A stretch of DNA of 41,932 nt, from assembly GCA_017635675.1 (NCBI GenBank), contig JAGBLA010000201.1, positions 1-41,932 on the forward strand, in the 5' to 3' direction. Positions within the stretch are counted from its first letter, which is position 1; every line of letters begins with the position of its first letter. Positions 24,932 to 33,582 of this stretch are shown one piece after another. The notes under the pieces are model-generated. The model made no database searches. It was not told the DNA's origin and was given only the letters and a program-made list of their open reading frames with translations. A program made the translations under genes and the position numbers. The stretch is from Ruminiclostridium sp. (GTDB lineage: Bacteria; Bacillota; Clostridia; Oscillospirales; Ruminococcaceae).

Positions 24932-24975
24932 CGCGGTGCGATGACTGTTCGGGCATCGTACCGCGTTTTCTTTTT
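24932..24975 (+). terminator. Intrinsic terminator of the 75-aa gene
   Basis: A 12-bp stem with one G-T pair (24932-24943 with 24954-24965), a 10-base loop, and the T-run TTTTCTTTTT (24966-24975). This is a textbook factor-independent terminator. Confidence 0.9.
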
Positions 24976-24997
24976 GCGCAAATGCGCAAATTGCGCA
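24974..24997. promoter_or_regulatory. Cluster of TGCGCAA half-sites upstream of the galactan locus
   Basis: Three TGCGCA motifs overlap as two palindromes: TTGCGCA-AA-TGCGCAA (24974-24989) and TGCGCAA-A-TTGCGCA (24983-24997). The half-site TGCGCAA also occurs in the proposed operator at 25129-25146. It could be an auxiliary operator; that is inference. Confidence 0.45.
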
Positions 24998-25072
24998 TCT
25001 GAAGTCCGCTCGCTGTGCGGGATTTGTGCAAAGAGAATAAAAATTATTAACGAAATTTATAATAAATGTCGA

Positions 25073-25101
25073 TTGACACTATTGGAAATTTATGATATCA
25101 T
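25073..25101 (+). promoter_or_regulatory. Promoter of the galactan utilisation operon
   Basis: Perfect TTGACA (25073-25078), 17-base spacer, TATCAT (25096-25101). Transcription should begin near 25107, about 70 bases before the galactanase start codon. Confidence 0.88.
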
Positions 25102-25128
25102 TTGCTTAAACAAGAAAGACGCAGCTTG

Positions 25129-25146
25129 TGCGCAACCGATTGCACA
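25129..25146. promoter_or_regulatory. Probable LacI-family operator in the galactanase leader
   Basis: TGCGCAACCGATTGCACA is an 18-bp palindrome (7 of 9 positions per half) centred on CG, with the GCAA-N-CG-N-TTGC core typical of LacI-family sites. It lies at about +22 to +39 from the predicted start, a roadblock position. A LacI-family gene is encoded in the same locus (32508-33506). A longer imperfect repeat (25122-25151) overlaps it and could also form an RNA hairpin. Confidence 0.65.
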
Positions 25147-25176
25147 GGCTGATACAGCGACAGGAGCATACTACCT

Positions 25177-27219
25177 ATGAATATTGTCAGAAAGCTTTGC
25201 GCCGCGGCGGCCGCAGCTTCCGTCGTCATCGCGGCGGGCTGCTCGGGCAGTGCTCCGGCACAGACGGAAACGCAGCAGACCGGTGAAAATGCGCAGACAC
25301 AGGAAAGCGCCTCACGCGAGGTCAATGTGACAAGCGATACATTATATGTGAAAAAGGTCGAAGGGCTCGCGGAGGATTTCATTCTCGGAGCGGACATCTC
25401 AAGCGTTCTTGCGCTGGAAAAGTCCGGTGTGAAATTTTACGACTACGACGGGAATGAGAATGACCTGTTCGATACACTTGCGCAGTCGGGCGTCAACTAT
25501 GTACGAGTGCGCGTGTGGAATGATCCTTACGACGGCAGCGGCAACGGCTACGGCGGCGGCAACTGCGATATCGACGCGGCGTGCGAGATAGGAAAACGCG
25601 CAGCGGACGCGGGACTGAAGCTGCTTGTGGACTTCCATTACTCGGATTTCTGGGCTGACCCGGGAAAACAGATGTGCCCCAAGGCGTGGGTCGGCATGGA
25701 AATAGAGGAAAAAAAGCAGGCTCTTTATGAATATACCAAGGATTGCCTTGCCAAGCTAAAGGCAGCGGGCGCCGACGTCGGCATGGTGCAGCTCGGAAAC
25801 GAGACTAACGGCAAGATGTGCGGCGAAAAGATATGGATGAACATTTACTATCTTATGGCGGAGGGCTCACGCGCTGTTCGTGAGGAGCTTCCCGATGCGC
25901 TCGTTGCGGTGCATTTCACCAACCCCGAGTCAAAGGACAATATGCTCAAATACGCGTCGAAGCTCGCGTATTATGACCTCGATTACGACGTATTCGCAAG
26001 CTCCTACTATCCCTACTGGCACGGCACTCTTGACAATCTGACCGCGGTGCTCGGAGAGATATCTCAGACCTACGGCAAGAAGGTAATGGTGGCAGAGACC
26101 TCCTACGCTTACACTCTTGACGACGGCGACGGCAGCGGCAACAGCATCGGCGATGTGGTGAACTACGAAAAGCCTTACCCGTTCACGGTACAGGGACAGT
26201 CGAGAGAGCTCCGCGATATAGTTGAAGCCGTGACCAACGTGGGAGACAGCGGTATAGGAGTGTTCTGGTGGGAGCCCGCGTGGCTGCCCGTTCCCGGTGA
26301 AAGCTGGGAGGAGCGTTCGGCGCTGTGGGAGAAGTACGGCTCCGGCTGGGCTTCGAGCTTTGCGGCGGAGTATGACCCAGATGACGCGGGCATCTACTAC
26401 GGCGGAAGCTCATGGGAAAATCAGGCGATGTTCGATTTCTCGGGAAAACCGCTCGAATCGCTGAAAACATGGGCGCTTGTAAGGACAGGCAACGAGATAG
26501 CTCCCACGGTTGACGCGCTTATGGACGCGGAAATCACCGTAAAGCTCGGTGAACAGATAAAGCTCCCCGAAACGGTGTCGGCGGTGAACACCGACGGCAG
26601 TTCGGAGCAGGTGGCGGTGGAATGGGAATCGGCCGACCTTGATGCATGGACGAACGGCGAGCCTGCGAATTATAATCTCTCCGGCAAGGCGGGCGGCATG
26701 GAAGCGGTGTGCAGAGTACACATGGTCGATGCGAACTACGCCGAGAATTACAGTTTCGAGGACGAAGACCGCTCGATGTGGACTATTGAGAACATCAGCG
26801 ACAAGACCACGCAGATAGACTATCAGAAAAAGGCGCTCGACGCGGTGACGGGCGATTACGCGCTGCACTTCTGGGGCGAGAACGGCACCGAGTTCCGCGC
26901 TTACGAGACTGTGACGGGGCTCCCGGCAGGGAAATACACGCTTACGGCGTCGATACAGGGCGGTATCGACAGCGGCGATACAGAGCAGGATATATACATC
27001 TTCGCTTACGCGCATCCCGCCGATGACAGCGGTACAATGCAGGCTGCAATGCAGACAGCGCACGCCGAGCTTTCCGGCTATGCGCACTGGCAGGAGCCGA
27101 AGGTGCGTGACATAACCGTGAATGAAGGCGAGGCTGTCACGATAGGAGTTTATGTGAAGGCGGGAAACAGCTCGTGGGGAACGATAGACGACTTCCTTCT
27201 CAACCCTCAGAAGGGCTGA
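25177..27219 (+). CDS. Lipoprotein endo-beta-1,4-galactanase (GH53) with C-terminal accessory domains
   Basis: The enzyme cleaves beta-1,4-galactan side chains of pectin outside the cell. Residues 1-22 are a lipoprotein signal ending in IAAGC (Cys22), then a Ser/Thr/Gln linker. The GH53 domain runs about 65-430, with ILGADISSV, YVRVRVWNDPYD and DFHYSDFWADPGKQ. The predicted acid/base is Glu209 (QLGNETNG) and the nucleophile Glu307 (VAETSYAYT). A bacterial Ig-like domain (about 440-520) and a beta-rich C-terminal domain that may bind carbohydrate (about 525-680) follow. The CAGGAG ribosome site precedes the ATG. It is first in the operon, ahead of the ABC importer genes, which fits release of galacto-oligosaccharides for uptake. 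Confidence 0.93.
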   Translation: MNIVRKLCAAAAAASVVIAAGCSGSAPAQTETQQTGENAQTQESASREVNVTSDTLYVKKVEGLAEDFILGADISSVLALEKSGVKFYDYDGNENDLFDTLAQSGVNYVRVRVWNDPYDGSGNGYGGGNCDIDAACEIGKRAADAGLKLLVDFHYSDFWADPGKQMCPKAWVGMEIEEKKQALYEYTKDCLAKLKAAGADVGMVQLGNETNGKMCGEKIWMNIYYLMAEGSRAVREELPDALVAVHFTNPESKDNMLKYASKLAYYDLDYDVFASSYYPYWHGTLDNLTAVLGEISQTYGKKVMVAETSYAYTLDDGDGSGNSIGDVVNYEKPYPFTVQGQSRELRDIVEAVTNVGDSGIGVFWWEPAWLPVPGESWEERSALWEKYGSGWASSFAAEYDPDDAGIYYGGSSWENQAMFDFSGKPLESLKTWALVRTGNEIAPTVDALMDAEITVKLGEQIKLPETVSAVNTDGSSEQVAVEWESADLDAWTNGEPANYNLSGKAGGMEAVCRVHMVDANYAENYSFEDEDRSMWTIENISDKTTQIDYQKKALDAVTGDYALHFWGENGTEFRAYETVTGLPAGKYTLTASIQGGIDSGDTEQDIYIFAYAHPADDSGTMQAAMQTAHAELSGYAHWQEPKVRDITVNEGEAVTIGVYVKAGNSSWGTIDDFLLNPQKG

Positions 27220-27232
27220 ACAAACAGTTATT

Positions 27233-27305
27233 AAGCGGAAATTTCCGTTTGATATAAAGAGCGCGGGGCGCTCTCAGATAAACAAAAATGCGGTAAAATA
27301 CCGCA
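27233..27305 (+). promoter_or_regulatory. Three consecutive hairpins between galactanase and binding-protein genes
   Basis: The 110-base gap holds a palindrome (27233-27250, core CGGAAATTTCCG), a 6-bp hairpin (27259-27273) and a 7-bp hairpin (27289-27305), with the ribosome site just after. No T-run follows, so these are more likely processing or stability elements than terminators. Confidence 0.6.
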
Positions 27306-27329
27306 CAGCAAAACAGGAGGACAAACAGA

Positions 27330-28682
27330 ATGAAAACAAGAAAAGTACTTCCGATAATGCTCGCATTATCAATGCTTGCAGCTTCCGGCTGCGGCAATTC
27401 GACACCGGCAGGCACAACTGCGGCTCCCGCTCCGGCAGCGGAGAACAAAACTACCGACGCTGCTCCCGCGGACACCACAGCGGCAGCGGAAACTCCCGCG
27501 GCCGACGCCAACTCCGGCAGCAAGGCTACTATCACGGTATGGGCTCCGGACGCTGTTGTGGATCTCACACAGGATAAGCTCAACACATGGCTGGCAGGTC
27601 AGGCTGACTGGAGCGGCAAGTACGACATCAAGGTCTCCGCAATGGGTGAAGGCGATGCCGCTACACAGATGCTCACCGACGTTGAGGCAGGCGCAGATGT
27701 ATTCGGTTTCGCGCAGGATCAGCTCGCACGTCTCGTTGCGGCTGGCGCTCTCTCCAAGCCCGGCGGAGTGTTCCTTGACAACGTAAAGAACAACAATGAC
27801 GCAGGCTCCGTAGGCGCTGTAACTCTTAACGGCGAGATCTACGCTTACCCCGAGACCTCCGATAACGGCTACTTCCTCTACTATGACAAGTCCGTCGTTA
27901 CCGATCCTTCTACTCTCGAAGGCATTATCGAGCAGTGCGGCGCGGCAGGCAAGAATATGTATATGGATATCCAGTCAGGCTGGTATGACGTTGCGTTCTT
28001 CTTCGGCACAGGCGCACAGTGCTACTACGAGTACGATACAGACGGAAATGTTACCGGCTGTGTATGCGATTACGACAGCGATAAGGGTCTTGCCGCTATG
28101 AAGGCTATGGTAAACATGGCAAAGAGCAAGGGCAAGGGCTATGACCAGACTCCCGACGGCGCGGCTGCTCTCTTCAATCCCGACGGCGGCACAGCGGGCG
28201 CTCTCGTTTCCGGAACATGGGACGCTGCTACTGTAAAGGATTTCCTCGGCGACAACTACGGCGCAGTCAAGATGCCTACCTTCACAGTTGACGGCTCCAC
28301 ATACCAGATGAGCGGTTTCGGCGGATTCAAGCTCGTAGGCGTTAAGCCCCAGACAGACTCCGATAAGCTCACATTCTGCCACCTCGTAGCTGATTATATC
28401 ACTTCCGAAGAAATGCAGCTCGCAAGATTTGAAGCTAACGGCTGGGGTCCCTCCAACAAGAACGCTCAGCAGTCCTCCGGCGTACAGTCCGACGCGGCTC
28501 TCGCGGCTCTTGCCGACCAGCTCCAGTACTGCCCCGGTCAGGGTCAGTACCCCGGCGCTTACTGGGATCTCACTCAGGCGTTCGGTACAGACATCAACAG
28601 CGGCAAGTATGCCGATGCTGACGACGCGACATTAATGGCAGCTCTCCAGGATCTTACTTCCTCCATAAAGGCTGCTAAGTAA
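27330..28682 (+). CDS. Sugar ABC transporter substrate-binding lipoprotein
   Basis: This protein captures galacto-oligosaccharides at the cell surface for the two permeases encoded next. It has a lipoprotein signal ending LAASGC (Cys21), then an Ala/Pro/Thr-rich tether (to about 65), and a family 1 binding fold (ITVWAPDAVVDL onwards). Typical landmarks are EAGADVFGFAQDQLARLVAAGAL, GYFLYYDKSVV, ALVSGTWDAATV and a late YPGAYWDLTQAFGTDI. AGGAGG precedes the ATG. Codon use is noticeably more biased than in neighbours (frequent gct, ctc, tcc, aag), which suggests high expression. Galactan-derived ligands are inferred from the neighbours. Confidence 0.93.
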   Translation: MKTRKVLPIMLALSMLAASGCGNSTPAGTTAAPAPAAENKTTDAAPADTTAAAETPAADANSGSKATITVWAPDAVVDLTQDKLNTWLAGQADWSGKYDIKVSAMGEGDAATQMLTDVEAGADVFGFAQDQLARLVAAGALSKPGGVFLDNVKNNNDAGSVGAVTLNGEIYAYPETSDNGYFLYYDKSVVTDPSTLEGIIEQCGAAGKNMYMDIQSGWYDVAFFFGTGAQCYYEYDTDGNVTGCVCDYDSDKGLAAMKAMVNMAKSKGKGYDQTPDGAAALFNPDGGTAGALVSGTWDAATVKDFLGDNYGAVKMPTFTVDGSTYQMSGFGGFKLVGVKPQTDSDKLTFCHLVADYITSEEMQLARFEANGWGPSNKNAQQSSGVQSDAALAALADQLQYCPGQGQYPGAYWDLTQAFGTDINSGKYADADDATLMAALQDLTSSIKAAK

Positions 28683-28696
28683 GGCTTACGGCGATA

Positions 28697-28771
28697 CTCG
28701 CTCCCTTACGGGGGCGAGCCGCTTCCGGAGCGTGTCCCTTATCCGGGGCGCGCTGCGAAAACGGCGTTCGC
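28697..28771 (+). promoter_or_regulatory. Three consecutive hairpins between binding-protein and permease genes
   Basis: Stems at 28697-28718 (9 bp), 28729-28754 (10 bp) and 28755-28771 (5 bp) fill the 122-base gap. There is no T-run. The placement directly after the binding-protein gene suits 3'-end protection or partial attenuation that keeps the binding protein in excess over the permeases. Confidence 0.65.
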
Positions 28772-28804
28772 GCTGTTATCAAAAATACGAAAGGACGGCT
28801 GAAA

Positions 28805-30322
28805 ATGAGCAAATTATCGGAGCTTGATTATCTCGGTCTGCCGCCGTCAAAGCGAAAGCTGTACGATATCGGACAGTTTTTCGTGCGGCTCCCCGGGAAT
28901 ATCCTTGATTTCCTGAAAAAGATACCGCTGGGCATCTGGAAGGGGTTATGCGCGGTAGGACGGTTCTTCGCCGGCATTGGGAAGATCTTTGCCGACGGCG
29001 ACTGGAAAACGAAGCTGTCCTTCATTATAATGGGTTTCGGGCAGTTCTTCCGCAGACAGGTGGGACGCGGCATCATCTTCCTTATCATGGAGGCGGCGTT
29101 CATCGCGTTCATGTCGCTGTTCGGAGTGGGATATCTCGCGGGGCTCCGCAATCTCGGTGAACAGGCTACAGTAAAGACCCTCAATGCCTATGGCCTTGAG
29201 GTGGTGACATACAAGGACAACAGCCTTAAGATACTGCTGTACGGCGTGCTCACCATATTCATAATCATCGGATTTATCTGGACATGGTACATAAACATCA
29301 AGCAGAACTATACCGCTCAGAAGCTCATCGAAAAGGGCGTGCGCCCGAAGGCTTTCAAGGACGATATAAAGTCCCTTGCTGACGAGCAGTATTACAAGAC
29401 TCTGCTTGCCGTGCCGCTTCTCGGTATCACCATTTTTACTATAATACCTATATTCTTCATGATACTGATAGCGTTCACGAATTACGACTATTCGCATCTT
29501 CCGCCGGATAAGCTTTTCGGCTGGGTGGGCTGGGACAACTTCCAGACCGTGCTCGCTACCGACGCGTCGGGCAACAGCAAGTTCTCCTATACCTTCCGCG
29601 AGATACTGATATGGACTATGATATGGGCGCTTGTGGCGACATTCTCAAACTACTTCCTCGGAATGTTCGTGGCGATATGCATAAACCGCAAGGGCATAAA
29701 GTTCAAGAAGGTGTTCCGAACTATTCTTGTCATGACTATCGCGGTGCCGCAGTTCGTTTCGCTGCTGCTGGTGTCGAAGATGTTCGCAAATGAGGGTATA
29801 GTCAACGGTATCCTCAAGGAGCAGCTCCACTGGATAAGTGAGTCGATAGGATTCTGGACAACACAGGACATGGCGAGGATAATGGTGCTCGTTGTGAACC
29901 TGTGGGTGGGCATACCGTATCTTATGCTCATCGCTACCGGCGTACTTATGAATATTCCCGCCGACCTTTACGAGAGCGCGAAGATAGACGGAGCGTCGGG
30001 GATAAAGCAGTTCACGAAGATAACACTTCCGTATATGCTGTTCGTTACAGGTCCGTACCTGCTCACGAGCTTTACCGCCAACATCAACAACTTCAACGTC
30101 ATCTATCTTCTTACAGGCGGCGCGCCCAAGACCATGGCTTACGAGGGCGGCGCGGGAGGAACAGACCTGCTCATAACATGGCTGTACTCCCTCACAATAA
30201 CCAACAACGACTATAAGATAGCGGCGGTCATAGGTATTCTCGTGTTTGTGGTAGTCGCAGTGATATCGCTTATCGTATATAACGTATCGCCCGCGATGAA
30301 GAATGAGGAGGATTTCCAGTGA
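28805..30322 (+). CDS. Sugar ABC transporter permease, MalF/GanP type
   Basis: The 505-aa inner-membrane protein has an amphipathic N-terminal extension (about 1-65), two early membrane helices, and the six-helix transport domain of the MalF type (about 195-495). The EAA loop, which contacts the ATPase, reads ESAKIDGASGIKQFTKITLP. The stretch ANINNFNVIYLLTGGAP is typical of maltose/galactan-type permeases. AAAGGA precedes the ATG by about 8 bases. The next permease overlaps its stop by 4 bases (GTGA), so the two are coupled. Confidence 0.94.
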   Translation: MSKLSELDYLGLPPSKRKLYDIGQFFVRLPGNILDFLKKIPLGIWKGLCAVGRFFAGIGKIFADGDWKTKLSFIIMGFGQFFRRQVGRGIIFLIMEAAFIAFMSLFGVGYLAGLRNLGEQATVKTLNAYGLEVVTYKDNSLKILLYGVLTIFIIIGFIWTWYINIKQNYTAQKLIEKGVRPKAFKDDIKSLADEQYYKTLLAVPLLGITIFTIIPIFFMILIAFTNYDYSHLPPDKLFGWVGWDNFQTVLATDASGNSKFSYTFREILIWTMIWALVATFSNYFLGMFVAICINRKGIKFKKVFRTILVMTIAVPQFVSLLLVSKMFANEGIVNGILKEQLHWISESIGFWTTQDMARIMVLVVNLWVGIPYLMLIATGVLMNIPADLYESAKIDGASGIKQFTKITLPYMLFVTGPYLLTSFTANINNFNVIYLLTGGAPKTMAYEGGAGGTDLLITWLYSLTITNNDYKIAAVIGILVFVVVAVISLIVYNVSPAMKNEEDFQ

Positions 30323-31185
30323 GCGAAAACAAGAAATTCAGAAGCAAGTCGGGAAGAGAGCGGTTCACCCGCATACTTATCTACATCTTCCTTACCGTGC
30401 TTTGCATAATCTGGCTGATACCTTTCGTGTATCTGATATTCCAGGCGTTCCGCGGCGAGTCGCGGTCAATGGTCACCTACATTTTCCCGAAACAGTGGTC
30501 GTTTGATAACTTCATCTTCTTATCCACCAAAACCCCGTTCTGGAACTGGTACCTCAACACGTTCATAATCGCGCTGTTCAACGCGGTGCTGCAGAGCGTC
30601 ATAGTGCTGTGTGTGGCTTACGCGCTGTCGCGTATGAGATTCAAGGGCAGAAAGTTCATCATGAACCTCATGCTCGTTCTCGGAATGTTCCCGGGGTTCC
30701 TGTCCATGATAGCGACATACTTTATCTTAAAGCTCTTCGGACTTACGAGCGAGAACTCGGTGCCGGGTTTGATACTGATATACGCGGCAAGCTCGGGCAT
30801 GGGATACTACATAGCCAAGGGATTTTTCGACACGATACCGAAATCTCTCGACGAGGCGGCGAGAATTGACGGTGCTTCACGCGCCCGCGTGTTCTTCCGC
30901 ATAATAATGCCGATGGCAAAGCCTATCATCATCTATACTATAATGATGGCTTTCATAGCGCCATGGGGCGACTTCATGTATGCGTCGCTCATAACCTTCG
31001 GTCACGAGGAGGCGTACAACGTCGCCGTCGGACTTTACAAGTGGCTCGACAAGGAGCACATAAGCAACTATTTCACGGTGTTCTGCGCAGGCGGTCTGCT
31101 GGTATCTATCCCGATAACGGCGCTGTTCATGGCTTTGCAGAAATACTACGTCGAGGGCGTGACCGGCGGTGCCGTCAAGGGTTAA
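30319..31185 (+). CDS. Sugar ABC transporter permease, MalG/GanQ type
   Basis: The 288-aa protein has six predicted membrane helices and the EAA loop EAARIDGASRARVFFRIIMP near residues 175-195. It pairs with the preceding permease to form the channel. Translation starts at a GTG that overlaps the previous stop by 4 bases, with GAGGAGG 7 bases upstream inside the previous gene. A 75-base gap then leads to the ATPase gene. Confidence 0.94.
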   Translation: MSENKKFRSKSGRERFTRILIYIFLTVLCIIWLIPFVYLIFQAFRGESRSMVTYIFPKQWSFDNFIFLSTKTPFWNWYLNTFIIALFNAVLQSVIVLCVAYALSRMRFKGRKFIMNLMLVLGMFPGFLSMIATYFILKLFGLTSENSVPGLILIYAASSGMGYYIAKGFFDTIPKSLDEAARIDGASRARVFFRIIMPMAKPIIIYTIMMAFIAPWGDFMYASLITFGHEEAYNVAVGLYKWLDKEHISNYFTVFCAGGLLVSIPITALFMALQKYYVEGVTGGAVKG

Positions 31186-31260
31186 GCACAGTCGCTCCCG
31201 CGATATGGAACGGTCGGCTTTATCGGTGTGTATGACCGAATTTTGATAAAGGAGTTTATT

Positions 31261-32475
31261 ATGGCAGAGGTAAAGCTCAGAAACGTCAGGAAACAGTACG
31301 AAAACGGCTTTGTTGCCGTGCATGATTTCAACCTTGAGATAAAGGATAAGGAGTTCATAGTTCTCGTCGGACCCTCGGGCTGCGGCAAATCCACCACTCT
31401 CCGCATGATAGCGGGACTTGAGGACATAAGCGGCGGCGAGATAAGCATAGGCGAGAACGTTGTCAACGATATGGAGCCAAAAGACCGCGATATCGCAATG
31501 GTTTTCCAGAACTATGCGCTGTACCCGCACATGAGCGTGTACGAGAATATCGCGTTCGGACTGAGACTTCGCAGACTTCCCAATGACGAGATACATCAGA
31601 AGGTGTGCGAGGCGGCGGAGATACTCGGTATCACCGAGCTTCTCGGACGCAAGCCCAAGCAGCTTTCCGGCGGTCAGCGCCAGCGTGTGGCTATCGGACG
31701 CGCCATAGTGCGTGTACCTAAGGTATTCCTTATGGACGAGCCGCTGTCGAACCTGGACGCCAAGCTGCGCAATCAGATGCGCGCGGAAATAATCCTGCTT
31801 CGTCAGAAGATACAGACCACATTCGTGTACGTTACCCATGACCAGACCGAGGCTATGACACTCGGCGACCGCATAGTCATCATGAAGGACGGCTATGTTA
31901 TGCAGGTCGGTACGCCGCAGGAGCTTTTCAACCACCCCGCGAATCTGTTTGTGGCGGGTTTCATCGGTACGCCGCAGATGAACTTCTTCGATGCGGAGCT
32001 GAAAAAGGAAGGCGACAGGTTCGCTGCATATATCGGCAAGGCGAGAATATCCCTGCCGGAGAACATAAACACAGCGCTCGCAAAGAAGAGCAAGCTGCCT
32101 GAGAAGATAACCCTCGGCGTGCGTCCGGAGAACCTTATCATCTGTGACAACGGCACGCCCAACTCCCTTGACGCGGAGATAAAGGTCACCGAGATGATGG
32201 GAAGCGAGATACATATCCATGCAAAATGCGGCGGCGAAAAGGATATAATCCTTCGCGTGCAGATAGCGGATATGACCGACGAGGAGCAGCTTGAGCTGAT
32301 TAAGCGCAAGAACTTCGCGTTTACTCTGCGTGAACGCACGGTCAACATCTTTGACCCCGATGACGGCAGAAATCTTGCCGTTGAGGGCGCGGCGGCAGTT
32401 CCGAAGAAGGACGATACCGTATATGGCGCAGAGAAAGCTCCCAAGGCAAAGAAGGACAAGAAAAGCGGGAAGTGA
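31261..32475 (+). CDS. MsmX/UgpC-type sugar ABC transporter ATPase
   Basis: This subunit powers the permease pair. The 404-aa protein has Walker A GPSGCGKST at 37-45, the Q-loop MVFQNYALYPHM, the signature LSGGQRQRVAIGRA, Walker B FLMDEPLSNLD and the switch His in VTHDQTEAMTLG. A C-terminal TOBE/regulatory region (about 240-370) follows, then an Ala/Lys-rich tail ending KDKKSGK. I chose the ATG at 31261 behind AAAGGAG. In many Firmicutes one MsmX serves several importers from a distant locus; here it is in the operon itself. Confidence 0.95.
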   Translation: MAEVKLRNVRKQYENGFVAVHDFNLEIKDKEFIVLVGPSGCGKSTTLRMIAGLEDISGGEISIGENVVNDMEPKDRDIAMVFQNYALYPHMSVYENIAFGLRLRRLPNDEIHQKVCEAAEILGITELLGRKPKQLSGGQRQRVAIGRAIVRVPKVFLMDEPLSNLDAKLRNQMRAEIILLRQKIQTTFVYVTHDQTEAMTLGDRIVIMKDGYVMQVGTPQELFNHPANLFVAGFIGTPQMNFFDAELKKEGDRFAAYIGKARISLPENINTALAKKSKLPEKITLGVRPENLIICDNGTPNSLDAEIKVTEMMGSEIHIHAKCGGEKDIILRVQIADMTDEEQLELIKRKNFAFTLRERTVNIFDPDDGRNLAVEGAAAVPKKDDTVYGAEKAPKAKKDKKSGK

Positions 32476-32507
32476 GACCGTCGGCTGAAAACAGACGGCA
32501 GGGTGCA

Positions 32508-33506
32508 ATGAACAATAACATAAAGCTTGACGATATAGCGAGAAAGCTCGGCATTTCACAGACCACGGTCTCCCGCGCTATATCCGGCAAGGGCAGAGTA
32601 AGTGAGCAGACAAGAGCGCGTGTGCTCGAATGTATGCGGGAGCTTAACTACTCCCCGAACATGATAGCCAAGAGCTTTTCGGAGAACCGCACATACAATA
32701 TCGGCGTCGTGATACCCATGGACGATATGGAGTCCGAGGCTCCGTTTTTTCAGAACTGCCTTATGGGGATATCAAAATACTGCGGACTGCGCAGCTATGA
32801 TACGCTTGTGGTAGCCACCGAAAAGGGCGATGTTTCACAGCTCAGACGCGTGCTCGACTCACGCAAGGCGGACGGTATCATCATCACCAGACCTCTGCAG
32901 GACGGCACCATGGAGAAGCTTCTTGCAGACCGCGGAGTTCCGTATGTGACGGTGGGACAGAGCGCCGACATGGACGCGGTAACTATCGACAGCGCTCACA
33001 AAGAGGGCTGCTGTGAGCTTACCTCCTACCTGCTGATGAACAATAAGCCCGGCAAGATAGGGCTTATAATCGGGAGCATGGATCAGACCGTGAACAAGAG
33101 CCGCTATGAGGGTTTTGTCCGCGCGATAGAGAGCGGCGGCGCTCCCGTACCGAACAAGACAGTGTTCCTCGGTGTGACAGGTGAGCTTCAGCTGCGGCGT
33201 GCTATCGACGACCTGCTTCAGCGCGAGTGCGGCTGTATAATCTGCGGCGACGACATAATCTGTATGCACGTAGTAAATATGCTCGCCGCCATAGGAAAGA
33301 GCATTCCGCGGGATATACGCGTGGCATCGTTCTATAACAGTATGTATCTTGATATGTACTCCCCGCCGATAACCGCGCTTAGTTTCAAGGCAGGTGAGCT
33401 CGGAGCCGCCACCGCGAGCCTTCTGCTCGATATGCTTGAGGGACGGGATGCCGAGCATGAGACGCTTCTCGGTTTCGAGATGCTTATAAGAAGATCGACA
33501 ATGTAG
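32508..33506 (+). CDS. LacI-family transcriptional regulator of the galactan locus
   Basis: The 332-aa repressor has a LacI helix-turn-helix at the N-terminus (IKLDDIARKLGISQTTVSRAISGKGRVSEQTR) and a hinge near NYSPNMIAKSF. A periplasmic-binding-like sensor domain follows (from about residue 60, YNIGVVIP). I chose the ATG at 32508 because it puts the DNA-binding domain at the very start, as in the family; the ribosome site AGGGTG is modest. Its likely target is the CG-centred palindrome at 25129-25146, and its inducer is probably a galactan-derived sugar. Both are inferred from position. Confidence 0.92.
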   Translation: MNNNIKLDDIARKLGISQTTVSRAISGKGRVSEQTRARVLECMRELNYSPNMIAKSFSENRTYNIGVVIPMDDMESEAPFFQNCLMGISKYCGLRSYDTLVVATEKGDVSQLRRVLDSRKADGIIITRPLQDGTMEKLLADRGVPYVTVGQSADMDAVTIDSAHKEGCCELTSYLLMNNKPGKIGLIIGSMDQTVNKSRYEGFVRAIESGGAPVPNKTVFLGVTGELQLRRAIDDLLQRECGCIICGDDIICMHVVNMLAAIGKSIPRDIRVASFYNSMYLDMYSPPITALSFKAGELGAATASLLLDMLEGRDAEHETLLGFEMLIRRSTM

Positions 33507-33512
33507 AAAGGC

Positions 33513-33570
33513 AAGCCGCAGACCACCGACGCGAAAAACGAATACCAGTGTCGGTGTCCGCGGCTTTTTT
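33513..33570 (+). terminator. Terminator/attenuator between the regulator and GH2 genes
   Basis: A long stem in two parts (33513-33519 with 33560-33566, and 33524-33530 with 33550-33556) ends in TTTTTT (33565-33570). It ends only 12 bases before the GH2 start codon. It could end the importer-regulator transcript or attenuate GH2/galK. Confidence 0.8.
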
Positions 33571-33582
33571 CGGAGACAATAT

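Noticed and set aside
24921-25176. A further small gene between the 75-aa gene and galactanase
   Set aside because: A frame exists on the plus strand, but the space is explained by a strong terminator, half-site cluster, promoter and operator, and there is no ribosome site.
30877-32559. 560-codon open frame on the minus strand opposite the permease and ATPase genes
   Set aside because: The plus strand encodes unmistakable MalG and MsmX proteins here; the opposite frame is a by-product of GC-rich codons.
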